From Megascapheus bottae (Eukaryota; Chordata; Mammalia; Rodentia; Geomyidae), in contig JANJXV010000014.1 in the NCBI GenBank assembly GCA_024803745.1, positions 3,519,001 to 3,583,000 on the forward strand: a DNA stretch of 64,000 bases, given 5' to 3'. The translations under genes were made by a program, and so were the position numbers. The notes beneath the pieces were generated by a model, which was not told where the DNA came from, did no database searches, and saw only the letters and a list, made by a program, of their open reading frames with translations. Every line of letters begins with the position of its first letter. The first letter of the stretch is position 1. This document shows, one piece after another, positions 23,013 to 36,074 of the stretch.

Positions 23013-25695
23013 CAGCCTGAATCTTCAAAGCTCTAAAGCTCATAGACACCAGAGTTTGGAACTCCAAATTAAAGAACACCAAGACATAAGATATCAATGT
23101 GTGATTGTAAATTAGGAAAAGTACTTTGTTAGAACAAGTTGTAAAATTTGACTAAGATTTGAAAAATAGATAATAGGATTGTATCAGTGATAATTTCTTG
23201 GGTTTGATCACTTAACTGAGATTATATAATAAAATGGTTACCTTTTTAACAATTTACCCAAAAGGGCTTTGTAGCAAAGGAAAATCATGCTTGTGACTAT
23301 TTACAAAGTTTTTAGAATAAATTTTCAAGATGGATGGATTTATATAAATGTCAATGCAAGCTCAGTACAATACTTAGATTTGGTAAATCTGTGTGGGGAT
23401 GATAGTAGTATATTTAAAACTTCTGTAGATGTGAAATTATCTCAAGATGAATAAAATCAATATAACAATCCAAATGGATGAAAATACAAAAAGTTAATTC
23501 AGAGAGGGCAGAAGAATCATTTTTCTTGTTCTCAGTGTGGTAAAAAAGAAAGGAAGAAAAATGTTTGCCTTTCAGAAGGATCTTGAATATAAACTTGATA
23601 GTATTTACAAATGGAGTAGATAAAGGAAATGTAAGGAAAAGGAGAAATCAAGATGCTCTCCTGAAAGTTCCTGGGTACATATTTTGAAATTCATTTACTG
23701 AATTTGTGAAGTCTGGGGCAAGAATAATTTTCAAGGACTAAACCAAGACTTTAGTTTTGAGCATTTTTTTCTTTTAGTTACAAAGGCTAAGTCTTTTTAG
23801 GACAAAGAAAGGGTAGACGTGCCAGCTCAGGAGTTTTTAACACCATATGCCAAATTTTTGTGTATATAAGTTTGTGGTAATCCTCTGAAACTATTTTGTG
23901 GGCTACAACAGATAGTCACACATTAACTAGCCATATATACTAATACTTAGTAATGTCCATATCAGAACACAGTGTCCAAAGATTCTTCTGTAGACAAAGA
24001 TAATGAAGTCCAGGGGTCTTGTGTCAAGTGAATGTGTAACACAGGACTATCTAAGACAAACCTCAAGAGGAGCAAACACACTTCAAAAGTAAATAGTTGT
24101 GAGCTAGTTTATCTCCATCCATCTCTCATTTCTGAAAATGATTGGAAAATTCAAACAAGTTCGACATGCTTCTTTTTTTTGTGTGTTCAGATATGTGAAT
24201 GCTGAACCAGTGAGCTCTTGAGCCAAATCAAGTGCAATCATTGTCCATGCTAATTCCTGATGAGAAAAAAAAAATGCACGCTGGTGCATTGTTGATAGTT
24301 GCTAACCGTGTGTTTGAAGTTTTGCTATATGAAAACGAATTCACCATGCCCATGGACTCACAAGTCTGGAAGTATTTCATGAGAAATTCCAAGAACTAAA
24401 CAAAAAATAAGAGATAGGGAATGCATCTCTGAAATAGCTTATGATATATACCATATTTTTTGATGTGTTATTTGTCAACTGCTACAAATATAACATGTAA
24501 CAGTCACGTAGAACTCAGCTAACTCAATTAATAACCATTTTAGCACTTGGCTATTTAGGCTGCATTTACATAGAAACACCTTCTTCTCTTAGCTGCATTT
24601 CCTCATCTGTCTTGGAATTGGGTGACTACTACATTTGTTGGCCTATGTAAGATGGCTTTATCTGAGATAGTAGGAAAACCCAATTTCTTCCAAGTTTATC
24701 TGAATTTAGGTTTACTCAGTTACTTCATCATGTATTGGATATGGAATCTTTCAAGTCTTTATTTGCTAATATCTTATGGGCCCAAGCAAGTAAACTGACT
24801 AAGCTTTAAATCTGAGTACAGTCTAAGGGATATCGAGTTGCATAGTTATACACCGTGAATATGGAGGTGTTATTAACAGATCCGTTAATGTAATCACTTA
24901 CAATGGCACACTTGCTTTCATTATTCCTTTCTTCCCAAATACAAAGGGCACTAAACCCCCACCATGGTCCTCAAATTCTCATGAAATCACATCAGCTTCA
25001 AATGGATTTCACTGTTATGGCTTGTCTGGATTTGGAGAAATACACTAGAACTATGAATATATTCATCCCACATAAATTCAACATGGAATGGAGAAATAGG
25101 GACATTAGCTCATTAAGGTCATTTCTGGGTAGACGTGAAGCAGGAGACATATAGGCATATCATTACTGTTTGTACTTTTAGCATCCATCATTAATAGCAT
25201 CCCTAAACGTATAGATTTTATACTAGAAATCAGTTTAAAGTAATTTAGGCTTTTTCTGCCATATTCCTTAGAATTACAGCAATCAAAAACAAACAAACCA
25301 ACTTGTCAATTGAGAATTGTATGATTAGCAAAACTATCCTTTAGAACCTGGAAAGAATTGAAGACTAATCAGAAACAAAAGCCGGGGGGAGTTTATGAGC
25401 ATTAGTCCTGCCCCCACAAGAAATACTAGTGTCCGTCAGGTTAAAATAAATTGACATCGAACAGTAACTTGAAGCCATATAAAGAAATAAACACCATCAG
25501 TGACAATAAATACATAGGGAAATTTTAAAGCAGTACTGCTGCACCTTTGGTTTCTAACTCTGCTTTTTAAGTCCTGCAAGATTGAAAGGATGATTTTGGT
25601 AATCCATATTATTGGTTACATAGCACACAAACATTTAATTTGCAATATCAATAGTATAGCAAAGCTACATAGAAGGAAAATATGGGAACTAAGGC

Positions 25696-25697
<2 letters not shown>

Positions 25698-25733
<36 letters not shown>
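25698..25733. repeat. (TG)n microsatellite
   Basis: About 18 uninterrupted TG units. Confidence 0.97.
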
Positions 25734-25735
<2 letters not shown>

Positions 25736-25794
25736 CACACATGATCCATTAGTGCTTGAGCAATTGAACAAGACATGGTCTCAAAAAATTGTGA

Positions 25795-25880
25795 TAGAAG
25801 TGGAGCTCAGTAACAGAGCACTTGCCTAGAATGCATGAAGCCTTGGGTTTAGTCTTCAGCAGTAAAACAAAAAAAGAGAT
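25795..25880 (+). mobile_element. Monomeric ID-like SINE
   Basis: agagcacttgcctagaatgc and a degenerate B box (gggtttagtctt) followed directly by an A-rich tail, with no Geo half. Confidence 0.7.
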
Positions 25881-26083
25881 TTGACTCTTTACTTTGCATC
25901 ACACTTTTTAAAAATCCAACACGAATCACATCTGAACTTAAGACAGACACTATATGCTCCAAAAATTTGAAAGCTTGTACTTTAATCAATGTTAAAAATC
26001 TTTATACATCAAAAGGCACCATTAACAGACTAAAATATTTGTAAATCATATATCTGTATCTTGTTACAAGAATTCCTACAACT

Positions 26084-26262
26084 AGAGCCTGGAACATGGC
26101 CTTGAGGTAGAGTGCTTGCCTAGCTTGCACAAAGCCCTGGGTTTGAGTCCATATAAACAGAAAAAGCCAGAAGTGGTGCTGTGGCTCAAGTGGTAGAGTA
26201 CTAACCTTAAGAAAGACCAAGAACCGTGCCCTAAGTTCAAGGCCCAGGACTGGGGAAAAAAT
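26084..26262 (+). mobile_element. IDL-Geo SINE, diverged
   Basis: Both halves recognisable (agagtgcttgcctagcttgc; cagaagtggtgctgtggctc) with an A-rich tail. Confidence 0.88.
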
Positions 26263-26494
26263 AGAGTAGGACCACGGTGGACTTTTCTCTAAAGAAAGTG
26301 CACAAAAATGTGTGTTGATTTTTCTATGACTTTTAATTGTATTGGAAAGAAATAGAGAAATCCTCTTTATATAAAACTATGCAAAAATCCACAAGGTCAT
26401 GAAAGAAAAATTGATCTTTATATATAAAAGTATCTCTCTTCACAGAATAAAAACATAAGCATCTTCTAGACAAAAGACTAATTTCATTTGCCAC

Positions 26495-26838
26495 CCTCAA
26501 ATCCTGTGTTGAACTCTAACCCCCAATATGCCTATGAGCATGTTGAGGAGGAAGGCTCTTTTGGAAGGTAACTAGGTCATGAAGCTAGAGCCCTTAGGAT
26601 TAGTGGTCATATAAAAAGAGATCCCAGAGACACTCATTGCCACCCTCTTCCCTGTGAGAACACAGTAGGAGGACAGCTGTCTCTGAATCAGGAAATAAGA
26701 CACCAAACATTGAATCTGTCAATGCTTTGATCGTGAACTTCCCCAGCCTTTGGAAATATGAGAAATAAAATTGTGTTGTTTGAGAACCCACTAGCCTGTG
26801 ATATCTTGTTATAGAAGCCCAACTGGACTACAACAGAG
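26495..26838 (+). mobile_element. MaLR-type (MLT1-like) solo LTR
   Basis: Follows the MLT1/MST LTR layout: tgttgaactctaaccccca, ttggaaggtaactaggtcat, ataaaaagagatcccagaga, atgagaaataaaattgtgtt, ttgttatagaagccc. No internal retroviral sequence beside it. Confidence 0.75.
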
Positions 26839-27933
26839 CACAAGAAGAATGGGTCACTTATTCAGCAGGGGGAAACAGTTCATAGCTCTTAAATATATGA
26901 CAAAATACAAATTGATAGCACACGATGTTCCGGTGAAGCCGTTATGTGAGGGAGGTAACAGGGATGCATAGCTGGAGGAAGTACAAATTCCTAGAGTGAA
27001 TGGAGAGCAGTTTAACTGTAGTTATTAAAATGATACAGTCAGTTATCTTTCACATGTCTTTATATTGATGGAACTTGGTTTGTATATTAAGGTGCTCAGT
27101 ATAGTGTTACTTACAATATTGTTTGGTTGACCCTGACATCATGAATAAAGGAATGATGATGATATGATACTCAGATGGTTATATGATGTAGCAGCCATTC
27201 CACACACCTCTAGAATGGTGTCAGAGAATGGGTGATGCTCCAATGAGACAGAAAGATCCTGAGGAATGCCCATAGGTTAAAAAAGAAAGTCAGAGAAATC
27301 TGGTACAGTTTGTGCTAGGAGAGGCTGAATAAGTGTGTAATGGAATTTTGTAAGGATACAAAAAAAACCTAGTCTGTAAGAGCACATGCAGCTAGGGAGT
27401 AACCCTCATGAGAACCAGGTAGATGAGGGGCTGTGAAGGGAAAATAAGTCTTGATTTGCTTTTAATAGTTTTGCATCTTGAAGCATCTAAATATATCCTC
27501 TGCTCAAAAATAAGTATTTCCAAAAGAAATGTCTGGATCTTGCCCTTGAAAGAAAAAAAGAAAGTAGAGGTCAAGGGCTGGCGCCTGCATGCATTCCTAT
27601 TTCTGCTGTCTTTGCATAGCTCCCATAGTATTTTAAAGATGAACAGAATGCTGAGGGAAAGAGGTTACCAGTCCTCTGGTGTCTTCTTTCTGATCTCCCC
27701 ATATAACTCCATTGGTATTTTCAAGGCTATTGCCAAATATGAAGCAAACACATGGCTTCATTTAGAAAGTGATGGGCTTGTCTCAGTTTTGCTCCCTAAT
27801 GTCTGTTCTTTATCCATAGCCTTGCTCAGAAAATACTAGAACTGGTATGAGAAAAGAGAGTATGGAAGGATCTATGAAATGGAAAATAAATCACACAATA
27901 CAATTATAACATGTTAGAAAAGAGGAAAAAATA

Positions 27934-28140
27934 TTCTGGCACAGATGGCTTATGCCTGTAATCCTAGCCACTCAGGAGGCTGAGATGTAGAAGACTGTAG
28001 TCAGAAGCAAGCCTAGGCAGAAAAGTTTACAAAACAAACAGCAAAGGAGGAGGGCTGGAGGTGTGGTTCAAATTATAGAGCGCTGGTTTTACAAGCATGA
28101 GGTCTTCCATTCAAACCCCAGTACTGCAAGAGAGAGAGAG
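27934..28140 (+). mobile_element. B1-ID fusion SINE
   Basis: B1 head (atgcctgtaatcctagccac) joined to an ID-type right half (tatagagcgctggttttac, B-box-like ccattcaaacccc), with no Geo half. Confidence 0.75.
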
Positions 28141-30617
28141 GTCACAAAATTAAGATCTCCCCCTCTCCAAACACAGAATTTATTCTTAATAACTGACAGA
28201 AGGGTCATTGAAGCATCACGTTTTTTCACTATATGGCATAGACTCAATAATTTTATGCCAAAAATGTTGTCAGGAAGGTGTAACTAAAAGCCCATTAAAA
28301 AAGAGAGAGAAAACTCAATGAAGTTTCCATAAATGATTGGCTGTGAGTGCTGTTACTTCCTGATGTTTTCTCCAAGTTAAACTATGAACTAGAAACCAAG
28401 CAGTGGAATAGTGTGAGGACCTACATGGGATAATATAAACCATAAATGAGCCAGAAGTTGGAAAACATCTTGTTTTTTAAATTATTTATTTTTTTTAGCC
28501 TGAATGAAGTCTTTTTAAAACTAGTCTCTAAGTAATTATACAAAGAAGTTGTTATTCAACGGCTTCTGAGTCTTGAGCATCATCACCTCTTTCATGGTTC
28601 TCACCCATCTTCCTAACATACCCTTTCCCTCACTTTTCTTAGTTTGTTAAGGTATATGTTAGATTTTTTATTGCATTCTCATCCCTTTTGCTCTTTCAAG
28701 TACAGGTTCTCTGGGAACATCTTACATAAAAAAAGTTAGAGTTTTTCATGTAAAGATATTAAAAGTAGATCTGCTCATTTTTAATGTATTTTTCCATGTT
28801 GCGTTTTAATTTACTGATGGCATTTCTTTTGACTAAGAATAATCTTTTACCTGTATGAGTGAATATTATCATCATATACATTTTGCTTCCTTCTGTTTAC
28901 GTACTTAAGCTACTCTATCAGGAATTAAATAAAATTAAATGATATATTATTTCTCTCCTCCCCTTGCATATTAAAATTCTATGTTCACTATGTTATAAAT
29001 TTTCATATACATATATATGATATGAATATATATCCTATTCCCACTTTTTCCTTTTGCTCTTTGGTGAAGCACATGAATTTAATCATAACTTTACAGTATT
29101 ATTTGTGATTATCATGGAAGTGCACTCTTCAGATCTTCCTTCACAATCTCCACTATGAACAAGGGAGTCAACAGACAATGCCCCACCATGGAATGTGGCA
29201 TGTGCTTTAGTGTTTAGAGAAGTTCTGCCCCTTCGTGGGCTTTGATCCTAAACAATAATGGCATAGCAGCAGTAGTAGCCCCAGCCTACTGTTGCTCAGT
29301 GCTTGACATTTCCAATGGGTATAATTAGTTCTGGAGTTTCCCATCTCCTATCCACAACTTCCTTCAAACCACAAAACAACCTGAGGAATTCCTTACCCAG
29401 TCCTCCTTAATGCAGATGTCAGACCCACATGGGTAGCTGAGAGCAAATGTCAGACCTGTGTTGTGGCCCAATGACTATCTACTGACCTTGGTATCTCTTT
29501 TTTCCTAAGAACTTCCTCCAGCACATCTATTTCATACCCAATTCTGTCTACTTCTGGGGTTCCCCAAACTGATATGGTTGTCACATGGAGGTGAACTGAG
29601 AGTATACATGGTTAGAGGACATTAATAAATGCTGGCTCACTTCTAGTAATGAGGAACCAATACTAAGTACAGTGTAGACAATGAAGTCTGGCCTAAGATG
29701 TTTGTTTAATTGCAGAAGTTTTCATTCATGGTGATTTAGACGAATCACCTGGTGAAGGGAATGATCCTTACCCATGTGATAATTCAGGCATATGAAATTT
29801 GGGGATGAATATTACTTGCAGAGAAGGTGAAAAAATGGGTTGTTAATTGAATTCATTTTGCAATAGATGGTGAGAAACTGAAGGGCAATTCCCAGACATA
29901 AGCTTAAAGTCAGAGAGCCTTTTTGTGGTAGCTTATAAGGAGGCTCTTAAATCCTGCAGGAGAGCTGAGGTATCCATTCAAGATTTACTAGCTTGAGTGA
30001 TGATGCTTACTTGTCCTCATTGTGTCAGGATCTGCATGGAAAATCTGGAACCCAGAAATATGACGTAGGGAAATACAAAGAGGTAGGCTGGCTATAGGTG
30101 ATAAAGATGATTCGTTTCAAAACAGTAGAGGCCAGATAGTATCACATGACTACCAGAATCTGTTGTAACCATCAGAGTCCTAGGGGGAGCCAGAGGGTCT
30201 TGAGACATATAATAGAATATAATAGAATATAGTGTCCCTAGGGGACCCTGGGGTGCCCACTTAATATTTATAATGAGGAACAGAGTTCTATAGAAATTTA
30301 CTATTATGTAAAAGATTTCAAGGATCATTTTATAGGGATACTCAAGAGACCCAAAGTATCATCATGGTTCTGGAGGGGTTAAGTAGTCAATGGGATTCTG
30401 CCAAAAAATGAGTTCTCTGCATCTCTGGATCTCCACCTGGTATTCATTTCACTGAATGAAATATTTAAATGTACAGATTTTGAAGGTGGAATAAGCCCCA
30501 GTTGAGAAAGTTATGGGGGGGGGGAAGGAGCATAGAAGACAAGACAGGTAGAAGACAATTTGCAGTTGACCCTCCACTGGTTAGGAGTAAAAGAGGAACA
30601 AACCATTTATTTTCTCA

Positions 30618-30787
30618 GCCACAGCCAAAACCAAGAAAATAGATATTATTAGCTAGGTGATTTCAACACTGTGTGTCTAATATCTGGAGTACTTAAATCC
30701 TCAGCACATAACTGTAAGAGAAAATGTGGACTTAAATGGAATTTTGAGGTGGTACAGGAGCGACATCTTTTGGGGAAAATTAAGAGT
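30618..30787 (+). repeat. Paired repeat, copy 1
   Basis: About 170 bp repeated in direct orientation at 32696-32859, with a fully identical core of about 38 bp including acaggagcgacatcttttgg. Confidence 0.85.
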
Positions 30788-30978
30788 CTAGATGTTAGTG
30801 CAACTACTTCAGTTCCATAGGATACAGAGACTTTATTGTCTGTGTTGGTCACTTGTCATCCCTGCGACAAAACGTGAGCAAATCAGTTTAAAAGAGGATG
30901 ACTTATTTGGCTAAGAGGTTTCTGCTTGGGGATAAATCACTGGTAACTAGGAGTCTCTCTGCTGTGCTAGACAGTTTC

Positions 30979-31077
30979 TTTCTTTCTTTTCTTTTCCTTT
31001 CTTTTCCTTTCTTTTCCTTCCTTTCCTTCCTTCCTTCCTTCCTTCCTTCCTTCCTTCCTTCCTTCCTTCCTTCCTTC

Positions 31078-31124
<47 letters not shown>

Positions 31125-31359
31125 TCCTTCTTTCTTTCTCTTTTTTTGTGGGTCATGTGGCTTGAACTCAGCCTGGCACTGTCCCTGAGCTTTTTAGCTC
31201 AAGGCTACTACTGCCCTACCTTTGAACCAAACTGCACTTCCCATTTGCTAGAGGTTAATTGGAGATGAATCTTTTGTGCCTGGGCTGGCTTTGAACCTTG
31301 ATCCTCAGATTTCAGCCTCCTGAGTAGCTAGAATTACAGGCATGAGCCACCATGCCCAG
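30979..31359 (-). mobile_element. B1-Geo SINE with expanded TTCC/TTTC tail
   Basis: Minus-strand B1-Geo (31146-31359) whose tail side is a ~165-bp (TTCC)n/(TTTC)n tract (30979-31145). Both lie inside one 12-bp target-site duplication, ctagacagtttc (30967-30978 and 31360-31371), so the tract belongs to the insertion. Confidence 0.92.
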
Positions 31360-31977
31360 CTAGACAGTTTCATTGCTAGATCAATATCAATAGTAGAGCC
31401 ACTGGTAAAGCTTCAACCTTTCCACTAGTTTAGTGAATGTGTGCTTTATAGTCCAACTAGAAATAGTTTGGATTCACAGAAGAGTGGCAATACTCATTTG
31501 TACCTAGACTATGGTAACAGGTTTACCTTGTGTCATTGGGTAGTTTGCGGTTATAGACTATCTTAATATCCAAAGGAATACCACATTCATTTATTATATT
31601 GAAGATAGCATGCTGATAAAGTGCCTACCACACTCAAGATCTTGGTAAAACAAATACTCGAGAGTATGGAAAATAAACAATGAAAACCAGTAATGGACAA
31701 ATTTCTTAAGTAAATGTTTTAGAAGTCCAGAAGTTTGTGGTGTCACTAGACATGCCCCTCAAAATAGAAAGCACACTGGGCCATTTTATATTCTCTACTT
31801 CAAAGAAGGAAGTTAAAGATTCTAGAGGGCACATGTTCCACATCTAGGAATACTGTTCTGGCCACCCATCAAATGACAAAAAGGCAGCCCTAATAGAAAA
31901 GGGTTGTGCCATTCAAGCAAAAAAAAAAACAAAACAAAACATATGTATATGGGCTTGAGTTTTAAAAAGATAAAGTT

Positions 31978-32155
31978 TGAAAGGCATTGATGGCTCACAC
32001 ATCTCGTCCTAGTTACTCAGAAGACTGAGACCTGGAGGACTGAGCCTCAGCAGAAAAGTCCATGAGACTCCATCTCTAATCAGTCAACAAAAACTGGGTG
32101 AGACTAGTTCATGTGGTAGAAGGCAAGTCATGAACAAGAAAGCTCAGCACGAGTA
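31978..32155 (+). mobile_element. B1-derived SINE, diverged
   Basis: gatggctcacacatctcgtc and cctagttactcagaagactg mark a B1 head; a Geo-like right half is only weakly visible. Confidence 0.6.
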
Positions 32156-32159
32156 TAAT

Positions 32160-32335
32160 GTAAGGAACACCAAAGTGTCTTAGTCATTGGGATGGGACAC
32201 ATTTTATTTCTAGTTTTGGAATAAAAATTAAGAATGTTCAAGAAGTAATTTACACACTACCTTATGATTGTAACTGTAACCGCCTCTATACATCACCCTA
32301 ACAATAAAATTTTAAAAAATACCAAAATAAAATAA
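32160..32335 (+). mobile_element. L1 3' end (older family)
   Basis: gtaactgtaaccgcctctat, acatcaccctaacaataaaa, then an A-rich tail: the older L1 3' UTR end in + orientation. Confidence 0.6.
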
Positions 32336-32695
32336 AATAAGAAGTAAAAAATGCAAGCCACAGTATTAATAAGACAGAAGCAAAGTGATTGTTTAGAAGC
32401 AGCATGCACAGTTCAATAAAACCAGAATGAAATAATGGAAAACCAACAAAAAGAGCTCAGTTTTGTAAGTAACACAGTCAACATTTTTCCAGTTAAAACA
32501 ATCATGAATTTCAAAGAGCTGTTTAGTGGGTTGTTCTGCCATGAAACTCAATGTCTGTAAATACAAGAGAAATTCTAGGAAGTTACTCTCCAGGTGATCT
32601 TTGTTAGATGCTGGATTTAGTTCTGAGATATACTCTATATAGTATCTGAGAAAGTGATGAACAACAAATGGTTAATATTCCATTACAAAGTGTTT

Positions 32696-32859
32696 GCCAC
32701 AGCCAAATCCAAGACAATAAATATTATTAGCTAGCTGATTTCAACATTGTAATACCTGGAGCACTTAAAGCCTCAGCATAGAACTTTAAGAGAAAATGTG
32801 GACTTAAGTGTTACTTTGGGCTGGTACAGGAGCGACATCTTTTGGGGAAAATTAAGAGT
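32696..32859 (+). repeat. Paired repeat, copy 2
   Basis: Direct repeat of 30618-30787; see that entry. Confidence 0.85.
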
Positions 32860-33643
32860 TTGACACTAAGAGGTAGGCCAAGATTCTCTTTAGCGAAAAA
32901 AAAAATCTGTGCACTCACACAGACAGATGGGCCATTTAGGTTCCAAATTTCTGCTCAATATAACTGTCTTAATTAATTTTAGTCTGGAAAATGCTTAAGG
33001 AAAGCATAACTAAACATAGAAGTCATTAAAAATATTGCCTTCTCTCCTCAATTCCTTAAAAGCATCTATAGAAATCCTAGCTTTAGTACTTTGGTTTCCT
33101 GATGTTCTTCCAAGTTAAATTATTTATGCAATGTACATCAGGGTGTCTGAATGAAGTGACCTTCTGTACAGAATTAGGAACCAACTCAAATTTGGGAAAC
33201 ACTGTGGCACTTCTAGACTATAAAAGCTTTGTATACATGCAGGATATTAAATTTCTGTCAAATATTTATGCTCTAAATCTTTCCAGGTTGTCTTTTTTTC
33301 CTGTCTTTTGGCATACTTAAGTTTTAAATTTTTATGCAATGGAATGTAGCAATTCAGGCTACATTCAGGGTAATTTTTCTTCTAGGGATGAGATATTCAC
33401 TTAATTTTTCTACTTCTATTTTATATATCTTCAAATCTATTGAGCATTTTACAGTTCTTTGGATATAAAGAGTCAGAATGGGAATTTACTGCCTCACCTC
33501 CATAATTAATTGTTGCAGAATTAAAGAATATTTATACCTTTTAAAAAGAGGTGACAGTGACCAAGAGGCGCTATGTTCATAAACTATTTTATTGAGTGGC
33601 AGCTCCTTAAAAGAATTTTTTTTTACATTCAAAAACATTTTTT

Positions 33644-33708
33644 AAGGTTGTTATTGTTGGTTGTGGTGCTTGAACTTTTGGCCTATGCATTGTCCCTGAA
33701 TTTTAAAA
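33644..33708 (-). mobile_element. Geo SINE fragment
   Basis: ttgtggtgcttgaacttttg and tgcattgtccctgaatttt match the minus-strand 3' end of the Geo half. Confidence 0.5.
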
Positions 33709-33874
33709 ATATTTTTAAAATATATTAAAAATATTTCTTCCTTTCCCCAATAAGTTCTAAATTACCTGATTCTAATATATTTTCTACTAAGTCTGTTTGT
33801 ATGCTTTTCTATTCAATACATTTATAAGACAAAAATATTAATATATGCTTGTATATCCTTGTATCCATGCTGAT

Positions 33875-34140
33875 TTAACTGAAGCTATCTCACTTCTAAA
33901 GGAAATGAGCTCACTACACCTATGTGATATGGTTATTGTAGCACTATTCACAATAAGCAAGATATAGAATCATTCTAGGTATGCATGAGTGAATAGATAA
34001 TGAAAACATTACACGTATACACATGATGTATTTATTCAACCACACAAAAAAATGTTATCATTTTCAGCAAAATGGAGGAAACAGAGGAAATGTAAATTGG
34101 AAAGTATCCAGAAATTATGGACGTATTTTGAAAAGTAAGA
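33875..34140 (+). mobile_element. L1 ORF2 3'-end remnant
   Basis: ttgtagcactattcacaata and agcaagatatagaatcattc match the C-terminal end of L1 ORF2; heavily decayed. Confidence 0.6.
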
Positions 34141-34871
34141 TTTAGTAAGCTCTGTTACATTATTTGATCAAAGAGGTCAAAGATAATTTCTTTCCCCCTT
34201 TGTTGTTTGCTAAGATGGAGAAGATTGTGTAAGCTTTCATTTGTCTGTATGAGCAGTTAAGAAGAAGCTTAGGGTTTTTAAACTTTCAAAGTATGAGGTA
34301 TTTGAGTATTTTAGTAAAATGAAGTGAGCAGATAGAAATGTAAGTCTGAGTTTTAGGCAATAGGTTCAAAATAAATATAAATTTTGCGGTCGTCAGCATA
34401 TAGACGCTATATAAAATTATGTGATTAGGTAACCTCATTTAAGCAGTTGGTATAGACAGGAGTTTGTACTGAGCTTTGCACTCTGTAGTTTAGAGGCCAA
34501 GAAATGATCAAATGAGACTGAAGGCATAGCTACCAAAGAAGGGGGGGAAAACAAAAAATATTGATGGCACAGAGGCTGAAAAGGGAGTCAGTGAAGCAAC
34601 CTTTTCAAATGCTGCTCACAGGCTGAGCAGGGTGGTGAGAAATGATTGGTGGAAATGACTGTGGATTGGTTGGTCTTGACAAAAGCAGTTTGGGATATAG
34701 GAGATAAATGAGGCAGCAGCTTGAGGAGCATAAAGGGCAAAGAGGAATTCTGTTTTCAAGATGTAAGAAATAAAGTCAGAACTTCTTCTGATAAGCAGTC
34801 AATATTTATTTTATGCACAATATCTTACTATGGCCTTCAAAGAGATACTTCACTCTGGACTTTTAATTTTC

Positions 34872-34966
34872 TTTTTTTTTTTCTATGTATGTGGTACGGA
34901 GGAATCGAACCCGGGTCTTAGTGCATGCTAGGCAAGCACTCTATCATTAGGCCAAACTCCCGGCCC
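34872..34966 (-). mobile_element. IDL left monomer alone
   Basis: Minus-strand ID-like left half ending at the linker, with a tail beginning right after catagaaa and no Geo half. 17-bp duplication ctggactttt(a/g)attttc at 34855-34871 and 34967-34983 shows that it inserted as a monomer. Confidence 0.9.
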
Positions 34967-35101
34967 CTGGACTTTTGATTTTCCCAAAGGAATGTAAGAT
35001 ATGACAATGGGTACAGAAGTGTAAGAATTAACTAGTTTAAAAATGGATAAAGTATTTGGTTTCACAGAAAAAAATTAACTTTATATTCAACTTTAAAAAA
35101 T

Positions 35102-35335
35102 AAGATGGGCACTCAATAGTGGCTTATAACTATTCTAGTTATTTAGAACAAAGGATAGTGGTTCAAAGCTAGCCTGGATATACAAAATCAAGATGATTCA
35201 TATCTCCAGTTAACAGCAAAAAGCCAGAAGTAGAGGTGTAGCTCAGATAGTGGAGTACCAACTGTGAGAAAAAAAAATGAGTGACTTTATGAAGCCCTGA
35301 GTTCAGACCCCATTGCTGATAACAAAAATAAAGAA
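35102..35335 (+). mobile_element. B1-ID type SINE, diverged
   Basis: Weak B1 head (gtggcttataactattctag) followed by an ID/Geo-like right half (agaagtagaggtgtagctca). Confidence 0.6.
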
Positions 35336-35336
35336 A

Positions 35337-35531
35337 CCGGGATGCAAGTTTGGCTTAGTGGTTGAGTGCTTGCCTAGCATGCACAAATCAGTTCCTCGGT
35401 ACCACATATATAGAAAAAAGCTGGAAGTGGTGTTGAGGCTCAAGTGGCAGAGCTCCAGCCTTGTCCATGGACAGTGCTCAGGCCCTGAGCTCAAGCCCAG
35501 GACTGGCAAAATAAATAAATAAATAAAAAGA
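35337..35531 (+). mobile_element. IDL-Geo SINE
   Basis: Full dimer with a short deletion in the box-B region and an (AAAT)n tail. Confidence 0.9.
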
Positions 35532-35824
35532 AAAGAAAGAAAGAAATCATGTAACTAGATTTCATATTCACACATACAGTAATGGGAAGAAAGGAAGAAG
35601 CAGAAATAAAATCATGGCATCTGGGGAGCTGCATTTCATACTAAGAAGAAAGTGGTATTATGAAAAGCTCTATCACATAAGCTGAAACTTGAAATAATTT
35701 ACTGCTTGAGAAGGAAAATTGATCCATTATTATAAAAGTCAGATATCAATGTTAATACTAACACCTAAAATCTAATGCATAAGTATGAAAAATGATTTTA
35801 GATGTATGGTGAATGATTGTGTCT

Positions 35825-36060
35825 TTCTGTACTGGTCCTGGGGCTTGAACTCAAGGTCTGGGCTCTGTCTTTGAGATTCTTTTTCTCAATGTTAATAGAA
35901 CTCTACCATTTGGACCACTGTGTCACTTCCAGCTTTTTCTGAGTAGTTTTGAGATAAGAGCTTCACAGACTTTCCTGCCCAAACTGACTGTAAACCTCTA
36001 TCCTTGGATGTCAGCCTCCTAAGTACCTGGATTATAAGTATGAGCCACTAATGCCTGGCT
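35825..36060 (-). mobile_element. B1-Geo chimeric SINE, older
   Basis: Minus-strand Geo half with a small insertion, then B1 head (tcagcctcctaagtacctgg). Confidence 0.8.
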
Positions 36061-36074
36061 TGGGGTGAATTCTT

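Noticed and set aside
25698..25733. TG/AC runs as possible CRISPR-like or regulatory repeats
   Set aside because: Plain dinucleotide microsatellites; there are no spaced repeats of the CRISPR type anywhere in this vertebrate sequence.
27423..27839. 138-codon open frame, the longest between the two genes
   Set aside because: No recognisable domain, homology or splice context, and the AT-rich neutral sequence can give such a frame by chance.
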